NCBI GenBank assembly: GCA_013399855.1
Contig: VXAY01006825.1
Coordinates: 267,889 to 331,888 of the forward strand
Origin: Oxyruncus cristatus
Taxonomy: Eukaryota > Chordata > Aves > Passeriformes > Cotingidae
Direction of reading: 5' to 3'
Length of the DNA stretch: 64,000 nucleotides
A model generated the notes under the pieces. The model ran no database searches. It was not told where the DNA came from and worked only from the letters and a program-made list of their open reading frames with translations. Position numbers and translations under genes: made by a program. Below, piece by piece: positions 12,801 through 27,800 of the stretch; the stretch's first letter is position 1; the number at the start of each line of letters is the position of its first letter.

Positions 12801-15800
12801 TCCTTTCCCTATTCCTGACCTCATATAAACCCTGATGGGCCAATTCTGTATGTGTGAAGGCTACTTCTCCTCGTTCTGCTTTACTCTTCTGTCCAGATCA
12901 ATGTGGCAGGATGACCAAACAGTAAACATATTTATCTCAGATGATTCAGTAATTAAAAGACAATCAGAGTATCTGAACTAATAAACTCTTCAGAATGCAG
13001 AGTGCTTGTAACATAGTACAGGAACAACTCAATGATCTCATATCAAGACAGCTCTTGTAATTCGGGACTTATTTGCTTGGACCTTTTCCAGAAGATGTTA
13101 CATTGCAGACTGGGATCTGGAAACAACCCAGCTGCAATTACAGCTAAAATACTCGAGAAAAAAAAGCCATCTCCACACTAAGATGCTTTCATCTCTCCAG
13201 ACCCATCAAAAAGGCACAGCCAAATCTCAGTGCTAGGGTACAAAATCCCAACTCCCCCCTACACAAAGTTGCTTAAGGGAAGAACTGCTCATGTTTTTCA
13301 AAGCAAGCATCATCAGAACCCCTTTCTTCTCATATTCCTCCTCCAATTCATAACATGTGCCTCATCTTTATTTCCCTGTCTCTAAACCTGTCAGTCCCTA
13401 AAGCTACAGCACGAGCACTGCTATAAGCTGTTTCTAACACGTACATCAGTGTCAAGTCCTCTGCTTACAGGATGCAAATATTTTCACCTATAAATTTGGT
13501 AAGGTAACATCCTTATTCTAAAGTCTTCCACTAATTTAATCTCTTGAAACTTGCAGAGTTCAAATTTCTATGACAAAAGACATGAATTTTAAAGAGACTC
13601 CAGTCACCCATTAGCCAGAATGAACATGTACAGAAAGCACAAATTTCAGCAAGCACTGAATCTAGCTTAAAAGCTAATTAAAATAAATAACTAACTATAA
13701 ATAAATAACTGCTATGAAAAGAAAAAACTAATCATGATACACAAGTATAATGAAACAGAAAAGATGGAAAGTATTTAAATAGTCTAAAACAGTAGGTGGA
13801 TTCCTACTCTCATCCTCCTATACACTGGCAAACACACTATTTAACATACTATTTTAGGAAAAATTCTATTACTTACTGATATAATTAACTGTTTCACAAG
13901 TTTGGTGTCATCAATGCAATCAAATGCTGCCAGTAAGACCAGATGAGAAAATTCACCCTGCGAAGATGAGACATCAGACATGAAGTCCAGTTTTATGAAT
14001 ATACTGACTTAGAATTGGTATTTCTGAGAGTTTGTCTCAACCGTAACACAACATGAACCACAAACAAATTCTGACTACTTTTATCGAAGGAAAGAAGCCC
14101 GACATTTAGGCGCTCTCTAAAAGCAAGGTTTGTTAGGAGAAATATGTTGTTGAAACAAACGTCTGCCATTTGAAGTGGATACATTGTTTTATCACATCCA
14201 AGCTATGAACCTAATCTTACTGTATAATCACCATTCGAAATCATAGGATTTTCCTGCAGGAACATAACATACAGACTTTACAGTGGATTTGCTTAAAACT
14301 GAACTGAGTCACACACTGTATTTTTGGAGATCATGTGTCTGCAACGACATACAGTCTCCACTGCATTGTTGGAGTGCCAGTCCCAGCAGAAGGGTGCAAC
14401 CCAATTCAGTTGTATGTCAGTGAGACTGTACCTCAAAGTGAAGCCACACCTTTAGTGCTCCAGTGTTGTGTTAGCTATTATTCACCCACTCTCTTATACT
14501 TTTATATAATTTATAAAATGTAACAACTCATTTGTTCTGGCATTAGGAAATTATGGAGAGAAGCACTACCTAGACCAGTGGGCCCCAAAGTGGGTTGCAC
14601 AAGACAATCCATTGTGGTGCCATTAATAAATAAATAAAAATAACCTCTGGTTATCTTTATCTCATTCTTTTAAATTTTCTATTTCTGTGTATGTTTTATA
14701 ATGTATACTAGTACAGTAGTACAGGTACATAATTTATACATGAATATACACATATATTTATACATAAAATATATACATAAATATACACATATATTTATAC
14801 ATAAAATATATACATAAATATACACTCATTATGTGATCAAAAAAGTTTGGAGGTCACTGACAGAGACCACATCAACTACTAGCAAACAGAAAAACACAGC
14901 AACCAGGAAGCAAAGAAGTATAAAAAGCTCTTCATTGGTCCAGTTTTGCCCAACTCTACGAAATCTGGTTGCAACTGTTACTCTACTGGTGCTGCAGTCT
15001 CCAAGCATACATGTTACTCAGACAACAATAAGACACTTCTTCCATTGTATGTCACTCTAGCATTAATTCACTTTGAAGCTTCCTGACTTGAATATTGAGC
15101 ATCTTATAAGAAATATGCATGTTCAAATGGCTTTTCCAATGATGTCTCCAACACATCTTAGTTTTTCTTTTCCTCTTCTTTATATGCATTTTATTCCCAA
15201 CCAAGATTAACCAACAAGCCATATGAAGATACAATAAAGTTGGGTTCCATAAGGGGAAAAGCAGAAAGTAAACTTATAATAACTCAATAATAAACTAATA
15301 ACAAACTATAATAACTAATAACAAACTCAAATACTTTAAAGAAGCATAGTACTACATGTAGTGCCCACACTGATATGTCTCTAAATATTCCATGAAGTTC
15401 AACTATTTCATATTACCTAATACATCACCACTGTTTTAAGACTAGTTTGAGACCTCACAGTTGTTTCCAGTACCAAAGAACATTCAGCCTTTATCAAAGT
15501 ACTTCTGTTTCAGAGACTGAAATAAATGGTTAATGAACACTCACCGTTGCTATTTTTTCAATATACGTCTTCATAGTCTTCACAATGACTTTTCTGTCCT
15601 ATTCAAAAGGAAACAGGAGACTCAAATGAGCCTTGAATACCAGCGATTCTGAGTAACTAAATTGTTATTTACACCTTTCAAAAAGATAACCTTCAATTTG
15701 TTTACTAAAGCAAAGGCTATTTACCAAAGACTCACATTCGTACTATTAGTCTACGTGTAGAATCAGTGTGAAAAGTTAAACCTGAGTTATGACTCAATCC

Positions 15801-18800
15801 AACAGAAGTGCTGTGGTATGTCTGCAAGTCAGTCCATCAACAGATGATGCCAAAAAAACTTGGAAAAAACTCCCAACCAACCAACCAACCAACCAACCAA
15901 CCAAAACCCCAAACCGCCACATATGTTCACACATATTTTGTTTATTACTTGAAGAAGAATAAATTTCATCTCTTCATTTGGAAAGAGACGTATTGAACAG
16001 GACCTGAAACTCTAGCTTGCTGCAAAACCCTATTACTAGCAAGAATTTTTTGTCAGAAAGTTCCCTCAGTGCTTGCTCTTTTGGCTCTTGCAATCACTGC
16101 TCAGTCTTGCTTAGATCTATTACCACACCTAGATTCTAGGAACTTCATATTTTTTTCTGTACTCTTTAACAAGCAGTTAATACTGCTTTTTTATTTTTTA
16201 ATACAGAAAAACGTAGGAGACATTACAGTATTTCCAAGGGGTGATGCCATACATTACACCTAAAATACTTCAGAATACTGTATCAGCAGATGAAACTAAA
16301 ACACAGTTCCTATAACATTTTATAAGTCTTAGCATTCCAAATCAAGATATGTTTCACATTATGATTTTTTTACTAGCCTCTTTCTCCTGTCAATTTCACT
16401 TGTATTAAGAAATCTGTGGGATAAATGAAAGGACAATTATCTTAAAATGGAAAAGCTTCATGTGTCACCTTCAAAATCTCTGCTAAAAAAAAAAGAAAAT
16501 GCTTCCACTATAGAAGTTCTGATGAAAGCATTTGATCCACAAAGAAAAAATTACTGCTGGGGTTTGTCAATAGATAAGCAGGGGCCAGTTTTTAACCTTG
16601 CTCTCAAATTCTTAACTGCATGAAAATGTGCACTAGTAGAAGGCCCATCATGGGTAATCACAGAGTATTAAGTAGAGGGAAACCAAACATTACCTTGGGA
16701 GTGCCATGCCATAAACAGTGCATTGCTACTCGGGCTCCATCATGAGTGTGTGCTAGGTAGATGACAGCCTCTCTGATAGCTTCTATCATTTCCTGGGCAA
16801 GAAAAGGTGATAAAGCAAAAAGGTGAAAGAAAAGGTGTGAGAAATCTCAAAGCAGGTGGGTGAGAGCCTGAAAGGATCTTTTTGTCTGCCCACAACACTA
16901 CAGAGAACATCACTGGCTATACAGGAACACTCTCATTGCCCTGACCTATGAAAAACCACCTCAAAAAGAGTCCAAAAGACTGTAAATGATACAAGCTTGC
17001 TTTCTTTAAAACTACACTGTTCATAATAATCACCCCATCAAATCACAATTGTACTGAAGCTTGTTAGCTGTCCTATTACAAAAAATTCCAAGTCACGGTG
17101 CTCAGAAATGAAACAGAAAATAGAGACAAAGACAACCATTAATTTAGGGAGAAATCTTTGAAGACAGTGTAATTTTTTTATACACACAGGGCGTTAGCCA
17201 GAAAGTAAGAAGAACTAAGAAGTCATTTAAGCACCAGACTATGTTATAAACCAGGTATGACAAGATTCACCAAAAAGTTAGTCTTTGTATCAAAGGAATG
17301 AGGTTCTGAAGCCATCTGACAAATAATGCCATCATCCAAAGGAAAAAACCAAACCAAATCAAACACTCCCCTCATGGCTTACTAGATACTACTTCTGTTA
17401 CTTTCCAATGACTTCTTTGACATGAAGCTCCTACTTATCCCTCTTCCTATCCCCAGCTTCTTCTTGCTCTCTAGCCGAAGGTTCCAAGCATTTGACCAAT
17501 TATTTATAAACTACTCAGTCACAACACGATTGGTGTCACTAGCTGTATGTACAGGCAGCAACAGATTTGCAGAAAGGATTTCCAAACCCCAAAGAGGATG
17601 TCCATATACTAGCACATCTGCACAGAAGGCCAAGCAAGAAGGAGATATGCCTTATTCCTGATTCACATAAGCCTGTGAATCCAGAAGCATTCTGAGAGAA
17701 TGCATTAAGTGAAACCATGCACAGGAATGTTTAATTAGGCAAGATCCAGACTCAGAATAGGTCACAAATAGGCCACTCCACTACCTTCCACTTTGGGTGT
17801 ATTAACAGTAACAAAGCAGAATTCAGGAGACCAGAACAGCAGAAGCAGGTAAGCGACAGAAAGTTTAGAAGGCTCTGCCTGGCTTGAGGCGAGATGGTTC
17901 TGGAGAACCAGGACGAGGCTGGTGAAATCAAGCAGGATACCAGCTTAAACAGTGTCCCTTCATACAAATGGATTTAGGCCTTGTTTTTGCAAGAATGCCT
18001 GAGGTAATACTAAAACTGGAATGCAATACAGACACAGCAGACAAGGCTTTGGCTGCTGACAGAAGGGCCCAATCTCACTGTAATTTGATCAAGAGATTTT
18101 TGGGCAATTACCGTAAGTGGTTAAGAAACTACACACTGGAAAGCTAAACTACTGGAAGCTATGGCCCTAGCTTTAATTATTCCCCAGCTACTGAGAAGGA
18201 CCATTTAGCATGAAGAAAGGAAGCATCAAATCATTTCACTAAATCCTTTTTTTTAAATTCAAGTATCGCAAGCACTAATGTGGAAGCTCACTGTGACTGT
18301 AAATCTCCATACAACACTACCCATCCACCTAGGAACACCAGACGTGTAAAACTCTATAAATGAAAGATGTGTATTTTTGTCTAGTTGACTTACAATACTT
18401 TCACAAGAAGATAAAAAACATTCCACTAAAAAGGCAAAAGAAGACAAAACCCAAAATAAACATACTTACAGATCTTTGTTTTGGAAGAGCGTGAATGAAG
18501 AAGTCCAAAAATACTTTATGTACCAGTGAGTGCTTTATCACCGCCTCTCTGTATTTGGATAGATAAATATAAACAACAAGTTCCCCACAAAAAATCATTT
18601 TAATATATGCCATCAATACCTCATTTGTATTTAAAAAAGTTAGCCAGGATGGTGTGCAAAAAAACACAGAGTCAGTTTGGATTAGATGTTTAGCACTGAG
18701 AATATGCAGAGGATTCTACCAAAACAAGTTATAAAACCTATTTTCTCATAAAGACAACTGGAGAAGCTTATCTAATAATGCATTATGGAAACACATCACA

Positions 18801-21800
18801 GTGTGGGATTTCTACCAGTGGTTTGACTGGGGCAGGGGACACTTTAGTTTATAGAAGTGGAGTTCAATATTAAGATAAGTTATTCATTATGACACCTGGG
18901 ACAAAAGCATAGTTACTATACAAAACAGCAACATTATAGCTTAAAAGGATCAGTATCACTGTCATATGAGCTTACAAGAATATCGATGTCATTGTTTGTA
19001 TGCCAGAAACAAACTGGTTCCCACCAGATTGCCACACCTTAAATCAATTTTTGTCCTTACTTTTGTGCCATTGGTGTAAGAATCTGTTTCATTTCATCCA
19101 AGATGGCCTCTCTCTTTTCAGGCTGAGCTTCTAACACTTTATCCAGTGTTGGGACAACCGGTGTCTGAAACAAATGCACAATCAAACAGGTTTAGTTGCT
19201 CCCAGAAAGTATCGCAGTTTATGAAAAATTACAATGTTTAGTCCCTTTTTAACAAAAAATCATGAACAATATCAAAACCAAAATCATTTTCTGCAAAACT
19301 AACCATTTTTACAATTTTAAAAATAAAAAGCTACCCTTTTTGAGTATGTCAGAAGCTGTAAACTTATGGTTCTACAAATCAAATATTCATCATTAGCAAA
19401 AATCACTTCCACGGTCTAGCTGCTTTTTGCCAATCATGTCAGCTCTTCATGAGACCGTTGGACACAAGGTAAAATACACAAAACTGGCATTATGCTAAGG
19501 TGCTCCTTGGCTAAACAGAAATCCTGCATGACATGTACACATACATCAGAGGGCAACACAACAAGTGAGTGAACTGAGAAGTTGACAAAGGTCAGGACAT
19601 TCCAGCTCAAGAACAGCAGAGAGGAGGAACGTACACCATCTACCTTCCATACAGAAGTAATTCCTGGTATCTCAACTAAAGAATTACACTGGTAACTCTT
19701 GTAAAATAATCCGTTGTTGGAAGAACTGTCTGACTAGACAGAAAATTTGAGTATTTTTTAAACTGTCCCTGCTGGACGGGTCTTTTTAAAGACTACATTA
19801 TAATTCTGAATAAGCCTACATTGTGTTGAGTTTCAGGTTTGCCCCAAAATGGGAGGCTACTTGAAGCACTCATGCCAAGAATGCTGGAATGACAGAAGGT
19901 ATCACTGCACTTGATTTTATGGATTGCTTTGCTTCCCAGCGCAAATTACAATCCACGATCACAGCACACGCACCTTTCTATTACAATGTTATTACAATGC
20001 TTAACTAAAGCTTATAATAACCTCTTATTAAGAAACAAACAGGAATATGGTTCAGAAATGAGTTGTTAATTTCTTACACAGTTTTAACAGAAATCTTGGG
20101 TAAAAGTATACTGTGTTGTACAACAGGGTGCAAAAGTCACTCCCCTGTAGTTAATAATTGTGTAAAACCATTTTGCACTTTGTAGCAAAATTCCTGACTC
20201 TAAAGGAAACCATCTTTTCAAGTCAGTAAGAAAGAAATAAAAACAGAATTCAAAAGAAAGGAGCTTGTACTTTTTGAAAAGGTTCTCACTGCCTGGTGAG
20301 GATCTACATGTAAATGGTTTCAAGGGATTTGGGACTCCAGTCCTGGAGTCTCCACAGGAAAAGAAAACAAAGACAAAAATTAAGCCCAAGTGACATACTG
20401 TATAGGGATACAGGCCCATTCTGCCCACACTCTGTTCTCGAAACATAAGGCAGTTCTGACACAAGAGTCATCTACACTGTTAATGGGGAATTAAGCCTAG
20501 ATCTTATCTCAGTAAGGATGACTGCAGGCTAGACACAATGATACTATGAAAACTGCAACTACATGATAATAGACTGTCTTGGATGAGCAGAGCAAGCTAA
20601 CACATGAATGTAAAATATTTTACATAGTTCGAACTGAAAAAACCACCATTTCATCTAGACTAGAAACATGCAATAATTACACTTAAACACGTTAAAGTGG
20701 ACTACCTTTGGACAGCTGACAGAAATTTCATCAAAATAAACAGTAGGTAAGATAGGTAAGGTACTACTAACACAATACCTCAGGTGCTAAACCAGCCTAA
20801 ACCACAAAGTATTGAAACACCACCTTGTAAACCTGGAAAGTGTTCCCGTACAGTTCTTCTGTCAGCATATTCCTCTGCTCCAGAATGGCTTTGTCATTAT
20901 ACGCATATTCCACCACGGCAGATGCCTCAGCATGACGGAGCATTTTTTTCACATGGCCTTTAAAACTTTTGATTATTTCTGCAACTTGTGTTTTTGTCCT
21001 GTTTCACGGAGAAAGATAAATAGCAAGAGTTAAAACTTTTAGATGTAAACTTACCTATCAATAGTTTTATTTTTGGAAACACGTTTAGGTAATAAGTTTT
21101 AGCACAGAAACCACAAAATACATGCACCTGGATCAGCCTTGCGGCACTTAGGAAACACGGCAAGAAAGCTGGGAATATGGAGAAATGTTAAGGCATTTTG
21201 AGGGAAAGAAAAGAAACCAATGGATAAATTCTACAGAATAAAGGATTGCATTCCAAATTACTATGCAGAGAAAATTTATAAAAGCCAGGGTCATTTTAAG
21301 ACAAAGATCAACTTTAAGCATATATCTGACCTTTTTCTGGCATGTTTTCCCTGATGGCTACAGCTTTAGCTTTACTTTTTGCAAAAGGAAAAATACTGTT
21401 AGCAATCCATGCACTCTGCTGTCTCATCCCTATTAAAAAGATGTTTTCAGAGACTTATTTTTTATTCATGATCAATGCATTATAAATTAATAGCTGCATT
21501 CACACTAGAAATTAAACATCCCAACAGATGACCAAATTCACTTCATACTCACCCATACATAAGAAACTTCTTCACAATATTTCTGGAATATTTTGACTTG
21601 CTCAACTCTACTAGGCTATCTAGAAGGAAGGAGAAGCATTTAGATGGTTTATTTTTCACTACATTAACTTCACAAAACAAGATGTCATTACTCACATAAG
21701 GATGAAAAGCTCACTAGAAATGATGCATTAGTTCAGAAAAATATTCAAAAATATTACAGAGAAAACAATATAGCTTGTTCAAATGCTTCCTAACAACAAT

Positions 21801-24800
21801 ACTGAAATATACAGGCAAAATGGAAATGGGAAGAAAGTACCTTTCAGTTCTTCAAATGTCTCTTGCCTTTGTTTCTCATTGCCATACTGAATAAAGCACT
21901 GGATCACTCGAGTTGAATCGTGTGCAAATGCCAGCTGAAGGACAGAGACATTTCATTACCCTGGGCCATTCAACAGCCATTAGGCACCGTATTTATTTTA
22001 ATGTACATGCTCTCTAGTACAGTTTCACGCCATGTGTACCATGTAATGCCAATTATAAAAGCAGTTACCCATTTATAATAAATTAAGATTTCAGGTCTTT
22101 TACCCCTTTACAAGTACTCTATTGAACAAAATACAGACAATACTTGCAGTTGCTGTCAATTAAAGACACGCATTAAGGTTTTTTACACTGAAATAAAACC
22201 ATTAAATGGTATCTCATTTTTTTTTCACATCCTCTGTCATTTCAGAGTGAGGTCCACTTCAGCATGGAATATCAAGAACCACTTTAAGATCCAACAAGTA
22301 TTCCACTGCAAATTTATACAATTCAAGAACAAAGCAGAGAGATTCTTTAGTATAGTTAAGCACCAGGACACTATCTCCTCTAGAAAGCTGCAAAGTAATA
22401 ATTGTAACTAATCAAAACTCTGAGTTCCTGAACCTCAGTTAACATCAAATTTCACTACACTAAAGCTGCTTGGCAAAAGACAGCCTTTGAATAGCCAGCT
22501 GACAGACAGAGCAACCCAGAACTACTGTCCTGAAATACAGGTGCCAAATGTAGTCTTTCAGCCCTGTTTTTGTTCTTGTTACACACAGTTTAAAAAAATT
22601 CCCTGTAACTTTTCGAAGAACAGGTACTACATTACTAAACTATTAAAAGTTCTTTTATACTACGCAATTCTTTAAAGAAGCTTTGGTGAATTCATCCACT
22701 ATGCCATCAGTTTTTCCTACATTTTTAATTTTCCCATGAAGAAGCTTCTGTAGTTCATTCATTAGCTTTTCTCGCTTCTCCTTATGGCATTTCTTCCTAC
22801 AAGCAAAAAAAACCAGTAAAACAATTTTAATTGAGGAAGCAGCTTTTTTTTAGTATGGTTCAATTATATCTATAAATTAAGAAGCAAGACAGTACAAAAT
22901 AAAACTAGGTTAGCTTCTGCTAATCCAAATTTACATTTTCATTCATTAAGCCTGTACATAGATGTAATTAAGCTGCTTCAGTTCCTGGAAACCAAACCAG
23001 ATATCCACACTTCAACCTTATTCTTTTTTCGAGTAACAACATTATTTGAAACTTCAACTCAAATCTGCAGTCAGAGTTGTTTACAGATCCAAAGACCTGT
23101 AACCACCTTACACCTTGCAAAGCAAGGACAACTGGAGCAGGAAAAATTAACCTGTCTTGCTGATATGAGGTCACAGGTCTAGAATTACACCCCCAGAGTA
23201 GATGAACCTTCAGAAAAACCTCACGCGGTAATCCCACTGCAGGATCAGGGTGAATCAGTACATGCTCTGTGCATCAAGATTCAAAAAAAAGTAAGACAAC
23301 TCCTTAAGCCCTTAGTCACAAATTTTAGCCTAGAATACAAGGTCAATCCAGACATTTCTAGCACCATGGGTCACCATACTCTGAACAACCTACAAAATGC
23401 CATGCAATGTTACTGTTTGCCCATGGCGTTACAGTGCAAAAATACAGTTTTACGTAATTACAAGAGGAGAAAGAGGGTACTCAGGTAATTTCTGACTAGA
23501 AGTCAACGGAATGAAAGAAAAAAGAATCCTTATTACCTTCTCACATCTTCCCATATTTGCTTCGATTTTACAATTATGTCATAATTACTTTTATCATTAA
23601 TTTGTCTGGTTTGCTTTAACTCCTTCCTTTTCTTTTTGAAGTCGCTCCATTTTGGCTTCTTAGAATCTGATCCTTAAGACAAAATAAATACATTTTCCAG
23701 AGTCAAAAACAGAGGAGCAATGGAATTCTTTATCAGTATAAACTGTGGCAGATCTGTGACTTGAATTGCCAGCAATTCAGGACCTTTGCCTGCAGTTACC
23801 CAGCTAGCTAACATGAAAACATAAATACTGAGTAAGTATGCTAAGCTAGCAATTGCTACTTCTAGAATACTGGAAGAACAAGGCAAACAATGAATTTTCC
23901 TCAAAGCTGTCAAAGGATGCATCGCTAACCTCTTACTACCTTGAAAATTGACTCAAGGTGTACCTAGCAGCCTATGGCAGCCCCAAGTAGTTCACCCTTT
24001 TTAGTTCACCCTACATACATATATACATACATACCTTTTCCCCGTCTTAAAAGGAGACCCCTAACTCAAAAATACATATCTGAAAACTCAGAAAAAAGAA
24101 AAAAATTGAAGACTTCTTACAAGCTTAACCATTTTATTCAGTCAAATTCTTTAAGTGTGGGATTTTACTACACAACAGCTGCACACCTCCACACAACAAA
24201 CTCAGGTAAAGTAACATACAGAAGTGCCAAAAATTAATTATGGAAGAACTTCAAGAATTTGATTTTAGCTTTATTCATACCTTGACAAAACCCTTTATCT
24301 TGTATTACATGGCTTCACAGAATCAAGTCATGCTAACTATTAGCTCTAAAGAAACATTAAAGACACAGCTTTAAATTTTTAGACCTTAAGGCACCACTTA
24401 GTGGTATTCAGCACCTTGCATTTAAATGTCTTTCCCATCCAAAAAAACATGCTATCCTTTTCCAACGCACATTATTCATTTTTATATCACTCTCCTATGA
24501 CTCTTTTTTTCCTTACAAGGCTTTGAGAGCAGTGCCACTGTGCAACACTTACCAGCTTTCGGTTACTCTTATACACAACATTTAGAGGGTTTCCCTGGGT
24601 TTCAGGTTTTTTTAAAGCAGATTAATAAAAACATTCTGTTGCTATTAAGATTTCCACGTAACCAATGTCTATTTTATGCAAAGCAGTTCTGCAAATCTGC
24701 AATAACAGCAACAGTAAAATACCCAACATCATCTACTGTCCTACAAACAAGTAACATTTTTCTGCAGAACTTCATATCCCCTCACATAAAATTCCACTTC

Positions 24801-27800
24801 TCATTTTAAAATGCTGTTTAATTGTCCCAGTAGAGCTCTGCCTCACAGCAGGAAAAGAGACAACATGAAGATCTCATGCAGAAGAAACAAATTTAAATAA
24901 CAAATTTATTTAAACAGTGATAAAACGAGAAAATTGTTTAGTCTTTCTGCATAAACAAACAAACAAAAAGGTGTAAAATGTAAAAGCCATGATAGAACCC
25001 ATGATGTCCTTTTTTTTTTTAAGGAGGTGACCAGATAGTTTAGATCACAGAAATTATATAAGGATAATCAACATTGTGTCATGATTTCTATTCCAAAATT
25101 TATAGCAAGAAGAACAGTCGATTACATTTCCAAAACGGTCTATGAGAAGTTCTGCATTAACCAAACGTGTCAAAATTGCCAGTTCCAAGCCAACCACTTA
25201 GCACTGACATAAAAATACATTGAAATTTAGGATGGCATGCCAGTTATTTAAATTTCCTACTGCATCTTTAATTTTAACTTCCAAGAAAATTCATAACTTG
25301 ATTCTCACAACTTCAATCTCAAGCTTAGACAAAGGAAGTAACTTCTCCCACAGCAAAGATCAAACAGGAAGTAAATCTGCAGTTATTCAGTCAATTTGGA
25401 AAGCTGATAACAAGGCAGGGGGAAAGAGGAAGTTCTAGATGAACACTAGATGAAACTGTGTTTCCCAAAACCTGGCTTCCATTGATATCCAGGCTTAAAA
25501 ATCTACTCACCTCCCTCTTCACCATCCTGGAGCTTCCTCTTCTTTGCAAACTTTTCTGGTTGCTGTTTATTCTTGAATTGTTTGACAGTAGCTCTTCCAG
25601 GTCTCAACTGTCCTTTAACAAATTTCTTGGAAATGGATTTGGGCTTTCCCTCCTCATCTCCTTTGTTAAAGAGCTTCTTTGGTGGACCTGAATCTATTAA
25701 CCAACAAATCAGAAATTAAAATGCTATCATAGAGCTAATGTTGCTTCAAAATTAAAAAACGACTGTAACAAGAATTAAACTTCTTTGTAATTCTATATTT
25801 AACAGTAATTCTTACATGCTTCTCAAAGCCAGTGTTTTCATTGCAGCCCCTAGGTGTGCCAGTTTTCTCTGGGGAAGTTTAGCCCAGGCATTATTTTCCA
25901 GGTAGCAGGCATAAAAAGGATTATTCTACATCAAGAATTTCACTATCCCTGACATCACACATCAATCCCCAAATCATCTATTCACAGTATATGGCCAGAG
26001 CTGTTCCGAGATCATCTGTTCTAAACAGAACAGCGCAAACGTTGCTGAAAGGCATCTTCCCAATCCTAACCCACAGCACTTTTACACAACCTAGCTTTAC
26101 CTCTCAAATAAACTTCTTCTTAATGTTGGGAAACAGATCTAGAATCAAAAGGTTACCAACTCCAAATTTGTGATTGAGAGTATTGTAGGTGAATCAAATA
26201 GAGACAAAGGGTTTTCAATGCAACCTATTTAAAGCATTTCAGCTTTACTTTTCCAAGTTAGTTGCTCATACGGTCGGCGTAATCTTGAATGCAAGACAGA
26301 GTCATGGAACAGCTACAGTTGGAAGGCACTTCTGGAAGTCATCTCGTCCAATCCTCCTGCTCATGCAGGGCCACCAAAAGTTGGTTGCCCAGGACCTTGT
26401 TCTGGCTTTTGGCTGCGTCCAATGAGGGAAACTTCACCATCTCCTTGGGCAACCTGTGCCAGTGCTCAGTCACCCACAGAGTGAAGAGGTGTCTCCTGAT
26501 GTTGAGAGGGACGCCCCAGTGTTTCAGTTTGTGCCACTGTTCTCTGGTACTATTACTGGGCTCTACCGAAAAGAGTCTGATTCTGGTTTTGAACCCTTCT
26601 TTCAGGTATTTGTGTACATTCACAAGATCCCCCTTAGCCTTGTCTTACCCCGGCTGAACTGCCCCAGATCTCTCAGCCTTTCCTCCTAGAGGAGATACCT
26701 TGGTCCCTTCATCATCTCTGCAGCCCTTCCTTGGGCTCTCTCCAGTAACTCCATGTCTCTATTTCACTAAAGAGCCCACTCCAGGTAAAGCCTCACCAGG
26801 AGAGCTGAGGAGAAGGCAAGGCTCACCTTCCTCACCCTGCTGGCAGCATTCCATCTATTGCAGCCCAGCATCCAGTGAGCCACAGGAGCACACTGCTGGC
26901 TCATGTTTCATCTGACCACCAGGAGCCCTGGGGGCCTTTTCTGCAAAGCTGCTTTCCCCCAGCATGAACCAGTGCACAGGCTTTTATTAGCCCATTTTTC
27001 CCACCTGCCAAGGTCCCCCTGGAGAGCTGCACAACCCTCTGGGGCACCTGCCACTGCTTTCAGTTTCATGTCACCAGTGAATCTGAAGATGGTGCACTTT
27101 GCAACATCATCCACATCATCCATGAAGCTGTCAAACAGAACTGGACCTCGTGTTGACTCCCGTGTGTGATGGGTGATGGGTGATTTGCTCAATCAAATAG
27201 AAGTTGGTATAAGCACATTGAAATGGTTAAAAGATGCTTTAATTGCAGGTTGAAGACTTGCAAAGGGAGGGGAAATGGGGGTTCTGCTTGCTGAGCAGTA
27301 TAGTTTAAAATGCTATATCTTATCTTGTAATGTTGCAGATGACTAATCACAATGACAATTAATCTTGTGATTCTGTAAGTTTTTGTTCTAAGTATCTTAA
27401 TAAGAATAGAACGCATTTACAAGTGAGGAGTGAAGGGAAGCACCTGCTGCAATTTACTGGAAGTTTCCACATGGTTAACTCCTATGGACTAAAACCACCC
27501 CCTCGGACTGAACCCTAGCAACAGGACCCAGCAACAGGACAAAGCCTGCGAAACCAGAACCAATGTTTTGGAAGCCTGCAAAGTGAAGCCCAATGAGAGA
27601 CTAAGGGGGAAGGAGATTGAAAAAGGGTATAAAAGATGGGTTCTGACTTGTATTCGGGGCTGACCGCTGGTGGAACGAGAGATTCTCCCAGTCACCCAGC
27701 ACGCTGATTTGCTCATTTGTCTTTTTAATAAACTTTTCCTATATTCTAAATTAAAATATCTGGTCTCTTGACTATAACATGGGGTTCCCTGCTAACCAGT

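Larger units (their letters stand above)
3822..25510 (-). other. PUM3 introns 2-16 (non-coding intervals between the exons)
   Basis: Intronic DNA, AT-rich, with no second gene seen on either strand. Notable contents are a CR1 fragment at 4075-4440, a 6-base gap at 12516-12521, an AT-rich 37-bp tandem repeat at 14742-14825 and an AACC microsatellite at about 15874-15903. Short open frames here on both strands lack splice sites, codon bias or family resemblance. Confidence 0.8.

Noticed and set aside
13225..13320. Box C/D snoRNA candidate in a PUM3 intron (minus strand TGATGA near 13316, CTGA near 13228)
   Set aside because: No terminal stem flanks the boxes and the spacing is loose; both motifs are short enough to occur by chance.
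20084..20464. 126-codon minus-strand frame with hydrophobic segments in a PUM3 intron
   Set aside because: No acceptor/donor pair in phase with neighbouring exons and no family resemblance.
26289..27192. Frames of 77-122 codons on both strands near 26.3-27.2 kb
   Set aside because: All lie inside a decayed CR1 copy in the wrong frame or orientation for its ORF2.
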